Below are positions 47,150 through 57,854 of a stretch of 64,000 nucleotides of DNA, piece after piece. Within the stretch, counting starts at the first letter, position 1. Each line of letters opens with the position of its first letter. Both the position numbers and the translations under genes were made by a program. The notes under the pieces are model-generated. The model was given only the letters and a program-made list of their open reading frames with translations, was not told the DNA's origin and did not search any database. This DNA is from Treponema sp. Its GTDB lineage: Bacteria > Spirochaetota > Spirochaetia > Treponematales > Breznakiellaceae. The DNA is taken from positions 47,724 through 111,723 of the forward strand of contig WQXU01000007.1 in assembly GCA_009781635.1 (NCBI GenBank). The letters are read 5' to 3'.

Positions 47150-48655
47150 ATGGATACTAATATAAAAAAGCCTTCATTTAACTGGGTATGGGTTACAGCG
47201 TCAGTTATTTTCTGCGCATTATTTACATTAGCCCTTATTCCAGGGGCAGCAGCTCAGGGAAATACTCAGTCATCAGAGACAACATATTCACAGGCACAGG
47301 TACGAAACTACACAGGCATAATGCAAAATGTATTTGATTTTATTCTTCGCGGCTATGTTGATGAAGTTGATCCGCAGGTTATCTTTGAAGGCGCGATGAA
47401 GGGGATGTTTAATGCCCTTGAAGATCCATATTCAACATTTTTAACAGAATCTGATTTAAAAGATATGGGCGATACGACACAGGGAAGTTTTGGCGGCGTA
47501 GGGCTTAACATAACCCAGTCGATTGGCCCAAGGCCTGACGGAAAGCCGCGTTTTGTAGAAGTGGTATCCCCTATCGAGGATACGCCGGGCTGGCGCGCAG
47601 GAATAAATCCCGGCGATTTTATTTCTGAAATTGACGGAGTATCGACAGACACGCTTTCCATGGATGATGTGCTTGGAATGTTAAGGGGAACACCCGGAGA
47701 AGCCGTAAGACTTGTAATAAGACGCGGCGAGAGAATGGAGTTTCCTTTAACAATTACAAGGGCCGTTATCGAAGTGCCTACGGTAAAACATGCCATGATT
47801 GGCAGCACAGGTTATTTAAGATTGATTACCTTTACTCCTTTTTCTGTTGAAAGGGCAAAAGATGCAATTATTGAATTCCAGGATAATAATTACAAAAACC
47901 TGATTCTGGATTTAAGAAATAATTACGGCGGGCGGATGGACGCAGCTGTAGAGCTTGCAAATCTGTTTCTTGACGGAGGGCTTGTTGTGCGTATCAGATC
48001 CAGAATCCGTTCGGAAAACCGTGACTTTAACGCAAACAGAACAACGCTTGTCCCCGCAGATATTCCTGTCATTGTTTTAATTAACAGGGGTTCCGCTTCG
48101 TCTTCCGAGATTCTGGCAGGCGCGCTGAAAGATCGCGGCAGGGCCTATCTTGTCGGAGAAAATACATTTGGGAAAGGATCTGTTCAGCAGGTTTTTCCCT
48201 TAAGCGGTATAGGGTTTAAAATCACTACTGCCCGTTACTTTACGCCAAGCGATGCAAATATTGACAAGGTCGGCATTCCGCCGGATTTAAAAGTCAGTTT
48301 CCCGGAGGTTACAGAGGCGGATGCTGAAAAACTGAACGAACTTGTTAACGCAAACCGTATACCGGAATTTGCAGAGCAGAACCCGCAGGCAACGCCGGCG
48401 CAGATAGAAACTTTTGCGCAGAATCTGGAAATAAAATACAGCCTTAACCTGCCGCTTTTAAAACGGTTAATCAGAAATGAATTAAACAGAACATCTTTTG
48501 CTCCGGTCTATGATCTTGAATATGATATCCAACTGCAGGAAGCGGTAAACATTTTGCAAAACGGCACTTACAATAATTTGATGCAGGATGCGAAAACACT
48601 GCGGGCGCTGCAGGATGAAGAAGAAGAAGCGAAAACTGTTGCGCAGGCATCTTGA
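47150..48655 (+). CDS. ctp: S41 family C-terminal processing peptidase
   Basis: PDZ domain; INRGSASSSEILAGALKDRGRAYLVGENTFGKGSVQQVFPL. Confidence 0.92.
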   Translation: MDTNIKKPSFNWVWVTASVIFCALFTLALIPGAAAQGNTQSSETTYSQAQVRNYTGIMQNVFDFILRGYVDEVDPQVIFEGAMKGMFNALEDPYSTFLTESDLKDMGDTTQGSFGGVGLNITQSIGPRPDGKPRFVEVVSPIEDTPGWRAGINPGDFISEIDGVSTDTLSMDDVLGMLRGTPGEAVRLVIRRGERMEFPLTITRAVIEVPTVKHAMIGSTGYLRLITFTPFSVERAKDAIIEFQDNNYKNLILDLRNNYGGRMDAAVELANLFLDGGLVVRIRSRIRSENRDFNANRTTLVPADIPVIVLINRGSASSSEILAGALKDRGRAYLVGENTFGKGSVQQVFPLSGIGFKITTARYFTPSDANIDKVGIPPDLKVSFPEVTEADAEKLNELVNANRIPEFAEQNPQATPAQIETFAQNLEIKYSLNLPLLKRLIRNELNRTSFAPVYDLEYDIQLQEAVNILQNGTYNNLMQDAKTLRALQDEEEEAKTVAQAS

Positions 48656-48672
48656 CGCGGTAGGGATTAGGA

Positions 48673-49476
48673 TTGAAGCAATTTATACTTAATGCCGATC
48701 CCGGCAAAGATAATATTGTCCGTCTGGAAGGCGATGACTACCGTTATCTGGTACGTGTCCGCCGTCTTGCAGCAGGAGAATATTTTCCTGCGCTTTTACC
48801 TGGCGGAGAAGAAATTCAAATACAGGTTATTTCAGTAAATGATAAGGTGTTAACAGGAAAATGTTTACCTTTAAATTATCCTTTCGCATCTTTGCAGCCA
48901 ACTCCGCCGGTTTATCTTTTCCAGAGTCTGCCAAAGGGCGATAAAATGGATTTAATTGTACGGCAGGCTGCAGAGGGCGGCATTTCAGAAATTGTCCCTT
49001 TTGTGTCGGAATTCTCAATAGCAAAAGCAAACGCAGGAGAACAAAAAATATCACGATGGGAACGCATTATAAAAGAAGCAAGACAGCAAAGCGGTTCAAG
49101 GATTGCAACTGCTATCCGTCCGCCATTATCAATGAAAGGACTTTTTGAATATTGGGAGAAACTAAAACAAAAAAATTCACTTGGATTATTATTCCATCAT
49201 CTTCCCTTGGAATTATCTGAAAACAATGATATAGTAGGGCTTGAACAGAAAAGCCTTCATAGTTATCTTAATAGTATTCCTGATAATGTGGCTTTTGTTA
49301 TAGGACCTGAAGGCGGATTTTCCTGCAAAGAGGTTTGCCTTTTCATGGAAAACGGTTTTAGAACAATAACTATCGGGGACACTGTTTTACGAACAGAGAC
49401 TGCCGCACTTTATTGCGCAGCGGCAATTCGAATTTTATTACTGGAGAAGTATTCGTGGGAACTAAAGCAGGCATAA
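48673..49476 (+). CDS. rsmE: 16S rRNA (uracil1498-N3)-methyltransferase
   Basis: FQSLPKGDKMDLIVRQAAEGGISEIVPF...FVIGPEGGFS...GDTVLRTETAALYCAAAI; TTG start. Confidence 0.88.
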   Translation: MKQFILNADPGKDNIVRLEGDDYRYLVRVRRLAAGEYFPALLPGGEEIQIQVISVNDKVLTGKCLPLNYPFASLQPTPPVYLFQSLPKGDKMDLIVRQAAEGGISEIVPFVSEFSIAKANAGEQKISRWERIIKEARQQSGSRIATAIRPPLSMKGLFEYWEKLKQKNSLGLLFHHLPLELSENNDIVGLEQKSLHSYLNSIPDNVAFVIGPEGGFSCKEVCLFMENGFRTITIGDTVLRTETAALYCAAAIRILLLEKYSWELKQA

Positions 49477-50240
49477 CAGCAAACAGCGGCGCAGAAGAAG
49501 AAAAAAAGCAGCGGGTTCAGTTTCTAAAAGTCCCGATTGATATTGTTGCGCCGGATCAACTTGAAGATATAGTCTACGATTTGTTAAAAGAAAAAAAAGA
49601 ACATAACATTGTTCTTCTTTCGTTGTGGGATCTGTTACGTGCAAGAAGAAGCGGAGAATACCGCCTTTATGTTTTAAGGGCATCTCTTGTAATTCCTATT
49701 TCCAAAAGCCTTATTGGCGGCATAAAATTTATTACAGGAAAAAAAGCGCACAGATACATGCCCTTCGATTTTATTATCAAAATGTTAACGATTCTTGAGA
49801 ATAGAGAGTTTTCCTGCTATTTGCTCGGCGGAAAACGAAAGATTCTTTTAAAAACTGAACAGAACCTAAGGCAAACTTTTCCAAAGCTCCGTATTGTAGG
49901 ACGCTTCCCCGGTTATTTTAAACGGCATGAAGAAGGCACCATCATCAAAGCAATAAAAAAATCTTCACCCTCGCTGCTGCTGGTTGGTAAGGGAGTAAGA
50001 GGCAAGGAACGCTGGATTGTAAAAAACAATATCACGCTGGGACAGGAAGGCATGAGGCTTTGGTGCAGTGATATTTTTGATGTCTTCGCCGAAAAGAAAA
50101 AACACCCTTCGCGCGCCGCTTTTAACAACGGCCTTGAATGGATAGGCTATTGTTTCCATAATCCGTTTAAGCTGCTTAGAATCTTCCCGTATATCGGATA
50201 CAAGTTTCTGCTTTTATTTTACAAACTTTTTGTAAAATAA
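49455..50240 (+). CDS. WecG/TagA/CpsF-family glycosyltransferase
   Basis: LRQTFPKLRIVGRFPGYFK...PSLLLVGKGVRGKERWI; GTG start at 49455 likely, overlapping rsmE. Confidence 0.75.
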   Translation: MGTKAGITANSGAEEEKKQRVQFLKVPIDIVAPDQLEDIVYDLLKEKKEHNIVLLSLWDLLRARRSGEYRLYVLRASLVIPISKSLIGGIKFITGKKAHRYMPFDFIIKMLTILENREFSCYLLGGKRKILLKTEQNLRQTFPKLRIVGRFPGYFKRHEEGTIIKAIKKSSPSLLLVGKGVRGKERWIVKNNITLGQEGMRLWCSDIFDVFAEKKKHPSRAAFNNGLEWIGYCFHNPFKLLRIFPYIGYKFLLLFYKLFVK

Positions 50241-50242
50241 GG

Positions 50243-51256
50243 TTATTGATACATGATTATATACGGCCGCGGAACCAGTTCGTATACATCCCGCGGAGTC
50301 ATAAGCGGATTGTCAAAACCTGCGCCGGGTATTCCAAGATTGTAAAACAGCTTAAAAGCTTTAATGGGCATATTAGTTGCCTGGGCGTTAAACGCATATG
50401 ATGTGCGTTTCATATCAGGAGTGCCAATGCCGTCGGCGCAGTGAATCAGCCTGACCCTGTGAAAATCAGATCTTATCTGCGGGCGGTTTCTAATCATCAC
50501 GTGGTTAAATTGATGTATAACAAGCATGCGTTCGCCGGGGATATTATTTGCTATCAGATAATTTTCCATAACCTGCTGCGCGCGGATTATTTCTTCTGCG
50601 GTAAGATGACCAAGCTCTCTCATGGGCCTTGATGTCCGCCATTCGGGGTCGAGGGCAAGGTGGACATTGGGATAACGCAGGTAGGGAAACATTCTTGAAA
50701 GCGATTCAATCGGATCAAAACGTCCAATCTGATGATCAATAAAAATGAGAATATCATTTTTCATTCCATACTCTATGTACCGCATTAAGGTGTTATGATT
50801 GATTATCCCTATCTCGCCCTCCGGCCATACAGTCCCGTAAATCAAATAAAACGCCTTGCGGATCTTGCGCCCTCCGCTGACCGCTTCGTATTCGGCAGCA
50901 AGCGCCGTGAGCATTCTGTCCAGTTCCTCGATTGTATGCCGTCCCAGAATTCCCATGTTACGCGAAGCAGGATGACCGTAATAAGCCAGAATATCGTTGT
51001 TCAGCAATATCGAAATCTGGTTTTGCGCCATTTGTTCAGACTCTTCAATTTCTTCTTTTGAATGAACCCAATAAGGCTTTGAATTACCGGCCCTTAGCCA
51101 GCCATTCACTGTTTCTGTAAAAAACATTTGCGGAAAGACCGGCGCATTCCAGAACATTGGACTGTCAGGAGTTGAGACGGCAAAAACCTGTACAAACGTA
51201 CAAAAAATCAAAATTAAAAAAATTACACGGCGGAAAGTATTTTCTATAGATAACAT
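50243..51256 (-). CDS. conserved exported protein
   Basis: Signal peptide, no clear family. Confidence 0.5.
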   Translation of the reverse strand: MLSIENTFRRVIFLILIFCTFVQVFAVSTPDSPMFWNAPVFPQMFFTETVNGWLRAGNSKPYWVHSKEEIEESEQMAQNQISILLNNDILAYYGHPASRNMGILGRHTIEELDRMLTALAAEYEAVSGGRKIRKAFYLIYGTVWPEGEIGIINHNTLMRYIEYGMKNDILIFIDHQIGRFDPIESLSRMFPYLRYPNVHLALDPEWRTSRPMRELGHLTAEEIIRAQQVMENYLIANNIPGERMLVIHQFNHVMIRNRPQIRSDFHRVRLIHCADGIGTPDMKRTSYAFNAQATNMPIKAFKLFYNLGIPGAGFDNPLMTPRDVYELVPRPYIIMYQ

Positions 51257-51304
51257 ATTATTTTAATGTCGGTAAAAACAGCGGAACTCTGCAATAAATC
51301 AGCG

Positions 51305-52114
51305 TTAGAGCCACAGATGTATTTTATGCAGCTTTGAACAAAGAAACCATGTTCCAACCGAAAGCAGTAAAATACCTGAAACAGGACCTGTCCAGTTATC
51401 TGCATTAATCAGTATGCTTCTGCCTGCCAATGCAAACATAACTCCAATTGCAATATAGGTATACTCTCCTGAGCCGCGGATTTTTGCCGCAACAAAAAAA
51501 CTTATCATTGTAGTTATAAAGGCTGTCAGCTCGATCATTCTGAATATTGACGAATAACCGTTTACCATATTCAGGCTGGTCTCCCAGTTTAAAACATCAA
51601 CCGGAACGCCCATTGTAACAACCAGAGCGGCTATGACAATAACAAAAATGACATTGCGGGTCTTTTGCACCTCAAGGCCTGCAGCGCATAAACCGGCGGC
51701 AAATAACGAGAAAATGCCGAAAAACCTTATGAACAGCAAAAACTTGAATGCCATGAGTAAATAAAATGACGGAAAATTCATAATAAAGTGTAAGGGCAGA
51801 ATCAGGCGGAGAGCTTCAAAGGCAAAGGAAAGAATAAAAGCGGCAACATACAATATTTCCGGGACTGATGTTCTTTCGAAGAAGCAGAAAATCAATATAA
51901 TTCCGGCCAGGGAGAACAAAACAGACAGGGCAATGGATGAATGAACTGCAAAATAATCGCTGGATAAAAGGGCAAAGGCAGGACGGCGGACGTTTTGATC
52001 CATCTCAGGGTATACCGGTATAACAAAAAAAGAAACTGCAGTAACAAACAGGATACAAACAGCGCAAAAAGCAATCCCGGCCTTAAAAAAGGTATTTCGT
52101 TCGGAAAGCGTCAT
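51305..52114 (-). CDS. multi-pass membrane protein (about 7 TM)
   Basis: Hydrophobic segments throughout. Confidence 0.6.
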   Translation of the reverse strand: MTLSERNTFFKAGIAFCAVCILFVTAVSFFVIPVYPEMDQNVRRPAFALLSSDYFAVHSSIALSVLFSLAGIILIFCFFERTSVPEILYVAAFILSFAFEALRLILPLHFIMNFPSFYLLMAFKFLLFIRFFGIFSLFAAGLCAAGLEVQKTRNVIFVIVIAALVVTMGVPVDVLNWETSLNMVNGYSSIFRMIELTAFITTMISFFVAAKIRGSGEYTYIAIGVMFALAGRSILINADNWTGPVSGILLLSVGTWFLCSKLHKIHLWL

Positions 52115-52251
52115 TTTTTCCTCTTTGTTGTGCCGCCTTTTAACAGGCTGTTTGCTGAAATATCATGAAGTTTAAAGCAGTCTACCTTAACTTACAATTT
52201 TCCTCAAGACAGAAAAACATAATACCGATAATGTGAATTAAGGGGAACTCT

Positions 52252-52953
52252 ATGTTGTTAAAAAAGACTGTAATGACAATCCTGATAATTTTCTTAACAT
52301 GCATTTCCGCTCTTTGGGCAGGAGATTCCGCCATCTTTGTAGATTTGGGTTTTTCTCCGGACGGCAGAACATATATGTTTGGACAACATGGAGTACTCTC
52401 TCCGTCTTTGCGTCCCTGGGCCGAGCTTTATATTGTTGATGTTACAACTAACAGATTCGTTCAAAACGGCAGGGTTTCATTCACACAGGATACTCCCATA
52501 AAAGCAGGGCAGGATGGTTCGGGCATATTACACCAGCTTGTCTCCGGCAACACAAGCCTTACAAACCGTTACAGGATCAACTTCCAGAATCAGGGGCTGC
52601 CCCTTTACATCTCAAGGGATGAGAATCCGCCGCCCCGCGGAGAAAGAATAGAGTTCCGCGACTTTTTATCCGGAAAATCATATAAAGCGCAGCTTGTTCC
52701 CACAATAACAGGCAGCGGGCAAAATGTCCGTTCAAGGTTTCATATAAACCTTGAAGCAGTTTCACCAAACGGTCAGGTTAAAACATATACTGTCGGCACG
52801 CCTAACTTTGAACGCCAGAGAATTGCGCAATACAATTTTAAAAGAGTTATAATTGATGCTAATGGCGGCTCAATCATTTTCGTTATAGAAATGAGGCGAG
52901 TTACGGATAATGGCCATGACATCAGGTATATGGTAGAAGCCGTACGCTTATAG
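52252..52953 (+). CDS. exported hypothetical protein
   Basis: Signal peptide ISALWAG; no family. Confidence 0.55.
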   Translation: MLLKKTVMTILIIFLTCISALWAGDSAIFVDLGFSPDGRTYMFGQHGVLSPSLRPWAELYIVDVTTNRFVQNGRVSFTQDTPIKAGQDGSGILHQLVSGNTSLTNRYRINFQNQGLPLYISRDENPPPRGERIEFRDFLSGKSYKAQLVPTITGSGQNVRSRFHINLEAVSPNGQVKTYTVGTPNFERQRIAQYNFKRVIIDANGGSIIFVIEMRRVTDNGHDIRYMVEAVRL

Positions 52954-52996
52954 TTTTTTTACTGATACTTTTAATTAATTTTTCAAGGTTAAAATC

Positions 52997-53404
52997 CTAA
53001 TCAGCAAGCGGCCTGAAAACCTGCGTCACAAATGCTCCGTCTTCATGTAAATGCCGTACATAGAGCAGGTTCCCGGGCTTGCAGCGCTGCCAAAGACCGT
53101 CTTTCTGCTGCTCAACAGCCAAATCCAGCCAATGCTCTTCACCCGTCTGCATTGATTCGCACCGGCGCCGCGCAAACAGATAAAGTCCTGCCGGCAATGT
53201 AACTGCCGGGGACTCAAGCGCGTCACATGTATTCATTCCTGTAAATATCAATTTACCAAGCAGCTGATTTTGTTCCGGTTCGATGCTGCAGCTTTGCCCA
53301 GGATTAAGTTCGTAGCAAAGCAGAACCTCGGTGTGTCCGGGAATCTGCGAAGGAATAATATCAACTTTAACAAATGAAATAGAATTTCGAAGATCAAGTT
53401 TCAT
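52997..53404 (-). CDS. hypothetical protein
   Basis: 135-aa ORF between exported gene and cheR. Confidence 0.5.
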   Translation of the reverse strand: MKLDLRNSISFVKVDIIPSQIPGHTEVLLCYELNPGQSCSIEPEQNQLLGKLIFTGMNTCDALESPAVTLPAGLYLFARRRCESMQTGEEHWLDLAVEQQKDGLWQRCKPGNLLYVRHLHEDGAFVTQVFRPLAD

Positions 53405-53453
53405 TGAGCGCCTGTCACCACTACTACATATAGTGTCTGATTATCAAGATTAT

Positions 53454-53469
53454 ACGCTATATATAGCGT
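53454..53469. promoter_or_regulatory. Perfect 16-bp palindrome
   Basis: acgctatatatagcgt between divergent 52997..53404 and cheR. Confidence 0.4.
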
Positions 53470-53571
53470 TATTGTATATTATATAATTTATCATTATTTT
53501 AACATACAAAGTTTTAAAATAACAGAAAAAAAATCATTGACAGTATTTAAATAGTCCCATACTATATAGTT

Positions 53572-54390
53572 ATGGCTGATACCCAGTTTCTCAACGATGC
53601 CAATTTTGAACAATATCGCAGTCTTATTTACACTGAAAGCGGTATAACATTCACACCAACCAACCGTTCAATATTGGAAAGCCGGTTAAAAGAGCGTCTC
53701 CGTGAAAAAGGCGTCGACTCTATTATAACATATCTTGAAACAATCAAGAAAGACAAGGAAGAGCTTAAGGGGTTTCTTGATTCAATCACAACAAACCTTA
53801 CAAGGTTTTTCAGAAATCAGGCACAGTTCGATGCGCTGGAAAAATATGTAATTCCGGAACTCATTAATAACATCAAAAAATTGCCCGGTACAATAAGGAT
53901 CTGGAGCGCAGGCTGCTCAACAGGTGAAGAGCCTTATACCATTGCAATGTTATTAAGCGAGATTCTTCCAAAAAACTGGAATTACGATATCCTTGCCAGC
54001 GATATTTCCCTTAAATGCCTTATGACGGCCAAAGAAGGTTTTTATCCTGAAAGCAGGATTGTAGGAATTCCCGACAATTATCTTACAAAATATTTTGACA
54101 AGGTAGACGGCGGTTACAAGATACAATCCGCACTTCAGTCCAAGATCAAATTTGACTATCACAACCTCAAAAACGAATCCGGACAAAGAAACTTCGATGT
54201 TGTTTTTTGCAGGAATGTTATTATTTATTTTGATGAAATTGCCCAGACTGCGGTTATTAACCGTTTTTGGGATGCTATGGCTTCCAAATCGTTCTTATTT
54301 ATCGGTCATTCGGAATCCCTGTTTGGAATGAACACAAAATTTGAATTCTTAAAAACTGAATGGGCAACCTTGTATTGTAAAAATATCTAG
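53572..54390 (+). CDS. cheR: CheR chemotaxis methyltransferase
   Basis: LTRFFRNQAQFDALEKYVIPEL...IRIWSAGCSTGEEPYTIAMLL...VVFCRNVIIYFDE. Confidence 0.95.
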   Translation: MADTQFLNDANFEQYRSLIYTESGITFTPTNRSILESRLKERLREKGVDSIITYLETIKKDKEELKGFLDSITTNLTRFFRNQAQFDALEKYVIPELINNIKKLPGTIRIWSAGCSTGEEPYTIAMLLSEILPKNWNYDILASDISLKCLMTAKEGFYPESRIVGIPDNYLTKYFDKVDGGYKIQSALQSKIKFDYHNLKNESGQRNFDVVFCRNVIIYFDEIAQTAVINRFWDAMASKSFLFIGHSESLFGMNTKFEFLKTEWATLYCKNI

Positions 54391-54399
54391 GAGATCAGA

Positions 54400-55539
54400 A
54401 TGGCAGATGAAATATCGGTACTAGTTGTAGACGACTCGGCATTAATGCGCAATCTCATCAGCCGTATGGTCGAAGAAACGCCTGGTTTGACTGTAGCTGA
54501 AAAGGCAATGAACGGCTATTTTGCCCTGCAAAAAATTCCCCGTGTCACTCCTGATGTTATCGTTTTAGACCTTGAAATGCCGGAAATGAACGGCATTGAA
54601 TTTTTAAAAGAACGCAAAAAACGCGGTATAGAAGTTCCTGTTGTTATACTTTCATCTATCGCCGCCAAGGGCGCAGAAATTACAATGGAAGCCCTTTCAC
54701 TTGGCGCAAGCGACTTTGTTCAAAAACCGTCAGGTTCGATTTCCGAAGACATCCATATAGTCAAAGATACGCTTGTAGGCAAGCTGCTCGGTTACGGCGG
54801 CGCGTACCGCAGATCGCAGGGCAAGAAAGTTCTCTCTCCTTCAGAGTATCAGACAAAAGTTCCTTCCACAAAAAACCTTGACATTGCAGTTCATTTCAAA
54901 CTGGCAACCGAGGCGCCCATTGCTCCGGCCGCACCTCCTGTTCAGGTGAAAAAACCCGGCAACACAGAGATTATTGCCATCGGCATAAGTACAGGCGGCC
55001 CTGATGCATTGCGCGTAGTGTTCTCAAATCTGGATGCCGATTTAAAAATTCCAATTGTTGTTGTTCAGCATATGCCGGCAGGTTTTACAAATGAATTTGC
55101 AAAGAGCCTTGACCGGATCTGTCCGTTGACAGTAAAAGAAGTTGAAGACGGCGATGTTATCATGCCCGGCAGAATTCTAATTGCACAGGGTAACAGACAT
55201 CTTGAAATTGAAAAGAAGGGAACAGGCGCTGTTGCGCGTGTTTCCAGCTCTCCGCTTGTTTCCGGACACAGACCTTCTGCTGATGTTCTTTTTGCCTCTG
55301 TAGCAATGGCCTACACTAATCATACACTTGGCGTAATTATGACAGGTATGGGCAGAGACGGAGCGCAGCATCTTGGGACAATTTACAAAGAAGGCGGCAT
55401 GACTCTTGGCCAGGATGAGCAAAGCGCTGTTGTTTACGGAATGCCGCGTGTTGCCTATGAACTAGGACATGTCATGGAACAGGTTTCCCTGGAAAATATG
55501 GCGCGCCGTATTTGCGATGTAGCAAAAACACACCGGTAA
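54400..55539 (+). CDS. cheB: CheB chemotaxis methylesterase
   Basis: REC domain VVDDSALMRNLI; IAIGISTGGPDALRVVF..VVVQHMPAGFTNEFA...GVIMTGMGRDGA. Confidence 0.95.
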   Translation: MADEISVLVVDDSALMRNLISRMVEETPGLTVAEKAMNGYFALQKIPRVTPDVIVLDLEMPEMNGIEFLKERKKRGIEVPVVILSSIAAKGAEITMEALSLGASDFVQKPSGSISEDIHIVKDTLVGKLLGYGGAYRRSQGKKVLSPSEYQTKVPSTKNLDIAVHFKLATEAPIAPAAPPVQVKKPGNTEIIAIGISTGGPDALRVVFSNLDADLKIPIVVVQHMPAGFTNEFAKSLDRICPLTVKEVEDGDVIMPGRILIAQGNRHLEIEKKGTGAVARVSSSPLVSGHRPSADVLFASVAMAYTNHTLGVIMTGMGRDGAQHLGTIYKEGGMTLGQDEQSAVVYGMPRVAYELGHVMEQVSLENMARRICDVAKTHR

Positions 55540-55580
55540 AACACCTATTCAATTTACTTTCGCTGTGCTAGACTTCAAAT

Positions 55581-56762
55581 ATGAGAGTTATAGGAACAAA
55601 AGCGCTCGGACTTCGTACACCTATCATTCGTGAGTCTGACGATCTGGTCTCCGTTATATGTCAAACTGTTAAAGATGCAATTAAACATGAAAATATAGTT
55701 ATTAACGACGGCGATATTATTGGCATTACAGAAGCTGTAGTGGCGCGTTCACAGGGCAATTACGCCACTATTGATCAAATTTCCGCGGACGTGCAAACCC
55801 ATTTTAAATCCGGCTCCCATATAGGTGTTGTATTTCCTATCTTAAGCAGAAACCGTTTTGCAATGCTGCTTAAGGGCATTGCGCGGGGCGCAGAAAAAGT
55901 AACTGTTCTTTTAAGCTACCCTGATGATGAAGTGGGGAATCAGCTTATTTCCTGGGATGATATTGATGATAAAAATTTAAATCCGTATTCGGATTTTTTA
56001 AGCGAAGATGAGTACCGCCGTCTTTTCGGAAAAACAAAACACAGATTTACAGGCATCGATTATATTGATTATTACAAATCACTTAATCCGAATATCGATA
56101 TTGTTCTTTGCGCAGATCCAAAGCGTATTCTTGATTATACAGATCAGGTTATTGCCGCTGACATTCATACAAGGGCAAGAACAAAAAGGGCGCTGTTGGC
56201 TGCGGGAGCAAAAAAAGTTATAGGTCTTGATAATCTTTTGACAAAGCCTGTAAATGGCAGCGGCTACAATGAGCTTTACGGGCTTTTAGGTTCAAACAAA
56301 GCAACAGAAGACAGGGTAAAACTTTTTCCGCGGGATTGCGATGCATTTGTTGAAAGAATGCAAAAAGCGCTAAGGGAGCTTAGCGGCAAAACAGTGGAAG
56401 TTCTTGTTTACGGAGACGGCGGATTTAAAGACCCTGTCGGAGGCATTTGGGAACTTGCAGATCCTGTTGTAGCTCCCGCGTTTACATCGGGCTTAAAGGG
56501 AACACCCAATGAATTAAAATTGAAATTTCTTGCAGATAACAATTTTGCAGATCTTTCCAAGGAAGAGGCGCGCAAGGAAATTGAAAAGGCAATACAGGCC
56601 AAAGCCGGTGTAGATCAAATGGGCAAGATGGAATCTGAAGGCACTACTCCAAGGCAGCTTACAGACCTCCTTGGCAGTCTCTGCGATCTTGTCAGCGGCT
56701 CAGGCGATAAGGGTACGCCGATAGTCTTAATTCAGGGGTACTTTGACAATTACGCAAGTTAG
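55581..56762 (+). CDS. coenzyme F420-0:L-glutamate ligase (CofE)-family protein
   Basis: VINDGDIIGITEAVVARSQGN... Confidence 0.65.
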   Translation: MRVIGTKALGLRTPIIRESDDLVSVICQTVKDAIKHENIVINDGDIIGITEAVVARSQGNYATIDQISADVQTHFKSGSHIGVVFPILSRNRFAMLLKGIARGAEKVTVLLSYPDDEVGNQLISWDDIDDKNLNPYSDFLSEDEYRRLFGKTKHRFTGIDYIDYYKSLNPNIDIVLCADPKRILDYTDQVIAADIHTRARTKRALLAAGAKKVIGLDNLLTKPVNGSGYNELYGLLGSNKATEDRVKLFPRDCDAFVERMQKALRELSGKTVEVLVYGDGGFKDPVGGIWELADPVVAPAFTSGLKGTPNELKLKFLADNNFADLSKEEARKEIEKAIQAKAGVDQMGKMESEGTTPRQLTDLLGSLCDLVSGSGDKGTPIVLIQGYFDNYAS

Positions 56763-56788
56763 TATCCTTTAATATTAGGTGATATGCC

Positions 56789-57778
56789 ATGGATAAATAC
56801 ATAGAAGAACAAAGCCGGATTATCAAAGCCCGTGTTGAAAATAAACCTGTACTTTTACTAATTTCAGGCGGCGTAGATTCCACTGTAGCCGGTGCGCTGC
56901 TCTTAAAAGTACTTGATAAAAGTCAGGTGCATCTTATGTACATGGACACAGGCCTTATGCGTAAAAATGAAACTGAGGCTGTCCGCGCCATACTTGAAAA
57001 ACTCGGCGCAGAAAATATTCACATAGTAATGGCCGAAAATGAATTTTTATCTGCGCTTAAAGGCATAACCGATCCTGAAGAAAAACGCAGAGTTATCGGC
57101 GATATGTATATTACAATACAGGAAAGAGAGGTTGCAAGGCTGCATCTGCCGCAGGATTATTTTCTTGCACAGGGAAGCATTCGCGCCGATTTTTTAGAAA
57201 GCGGGCAGGGCGGCGAAAAGAAAACAAACGTAGTTAAGAGCCATCACAATATTGCAAGCCCGCTTGTTATTGCCAAACGCGAGGCCGGAAGAATCCTTGA
57301 GCCGCTTGCCAGTCTCTACAAAAACGAAGTCCGTGAACTGGGACGCTGTCTCGGAATAGACGAAGAAATTGTCAGCCGGCATCCATTCCCGGGCCCCGGG
57401 ATTTCAGTGCGCATCCTTGGCGAAGTCACAAAGGAAAAATGCGAAATACTGCGCGAAGCTGATGCAATATACATAGAGGAGCTTAGAAAACGCCGCAGCA
57501 AATCCGGAAAAAGCCTTTACGATGAAATCTGGCAGGCATTCTCTGTACTCCTTCCCGTTCGCTCGGTGGGTGTTGATAAAAGCGCCGAACGCAGATACGG
57601 ATGGGTTCTTGCGTTACGCGCCATCACCAGCGCGGACGGCATGACCGCCTGTGTTTATCCCTTTGAAATGCATGACCTTTTGGAAATATCTTCGCGCATA
57701 ACAAACTCCGTAAAGGAAATTGGGCGCGTAACTTACGACATATCAAACAAACCGCCTGCAACCATTGAATGGGAATGA
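56789..57778 (+). CDS. guaA: GMP synthase ATP-PPase subunit (stand-alone)
   Basis: LLISGGVDSTVAGALL; QGSIRADFLESG; HPFPGPGISVRILGE; ISNKPPATIEWE; no GATase domain. Confidence 0.88.
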   Translation: MDKYIEEQSRIIKARVENKPVLLLISGGVDSTVAGALLLKVLDKSQVHLMYMDTGLMRKNETEAVRAILEKLGAENIHIVMAENEFLSALKGITDPEEKRRVIGDMYITIQEREVARLHLPQDYFLAQGSIRADFLESGQGGEKKTNVVKSHHNIASPLVIAKREAGRILEPLASLYKNEVRELGRCLGIDEEIVSRHPFPGPGISVRILGEVTKEKCEILREADAIYIEELRKRRSKSGKSLYDEIWQAFSVLLPVRSVGVDKSAERRYGWVLALRAITSADGMTACVYPFEMHDLLEISSRITNSVKEIGRVTYDISNKPPATIEWE

Positions 57779-57799
57779 CGAAACCCCGCACGAATAAAA

Positions 57800-57834
57800 A
57801 AAGGCCTCCTCCGGTTTCCCGGAGAAAGCCTTAT
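57800..57834. terminator. Bidirectional Rho-independent terminator
   Basis: aaaggcctcctccggtttcccggagaaagcctt between convergent genes. Confidence 0.75.
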
Positions 57835-57854
57835 TACATTTAAAAGCGAATCAA

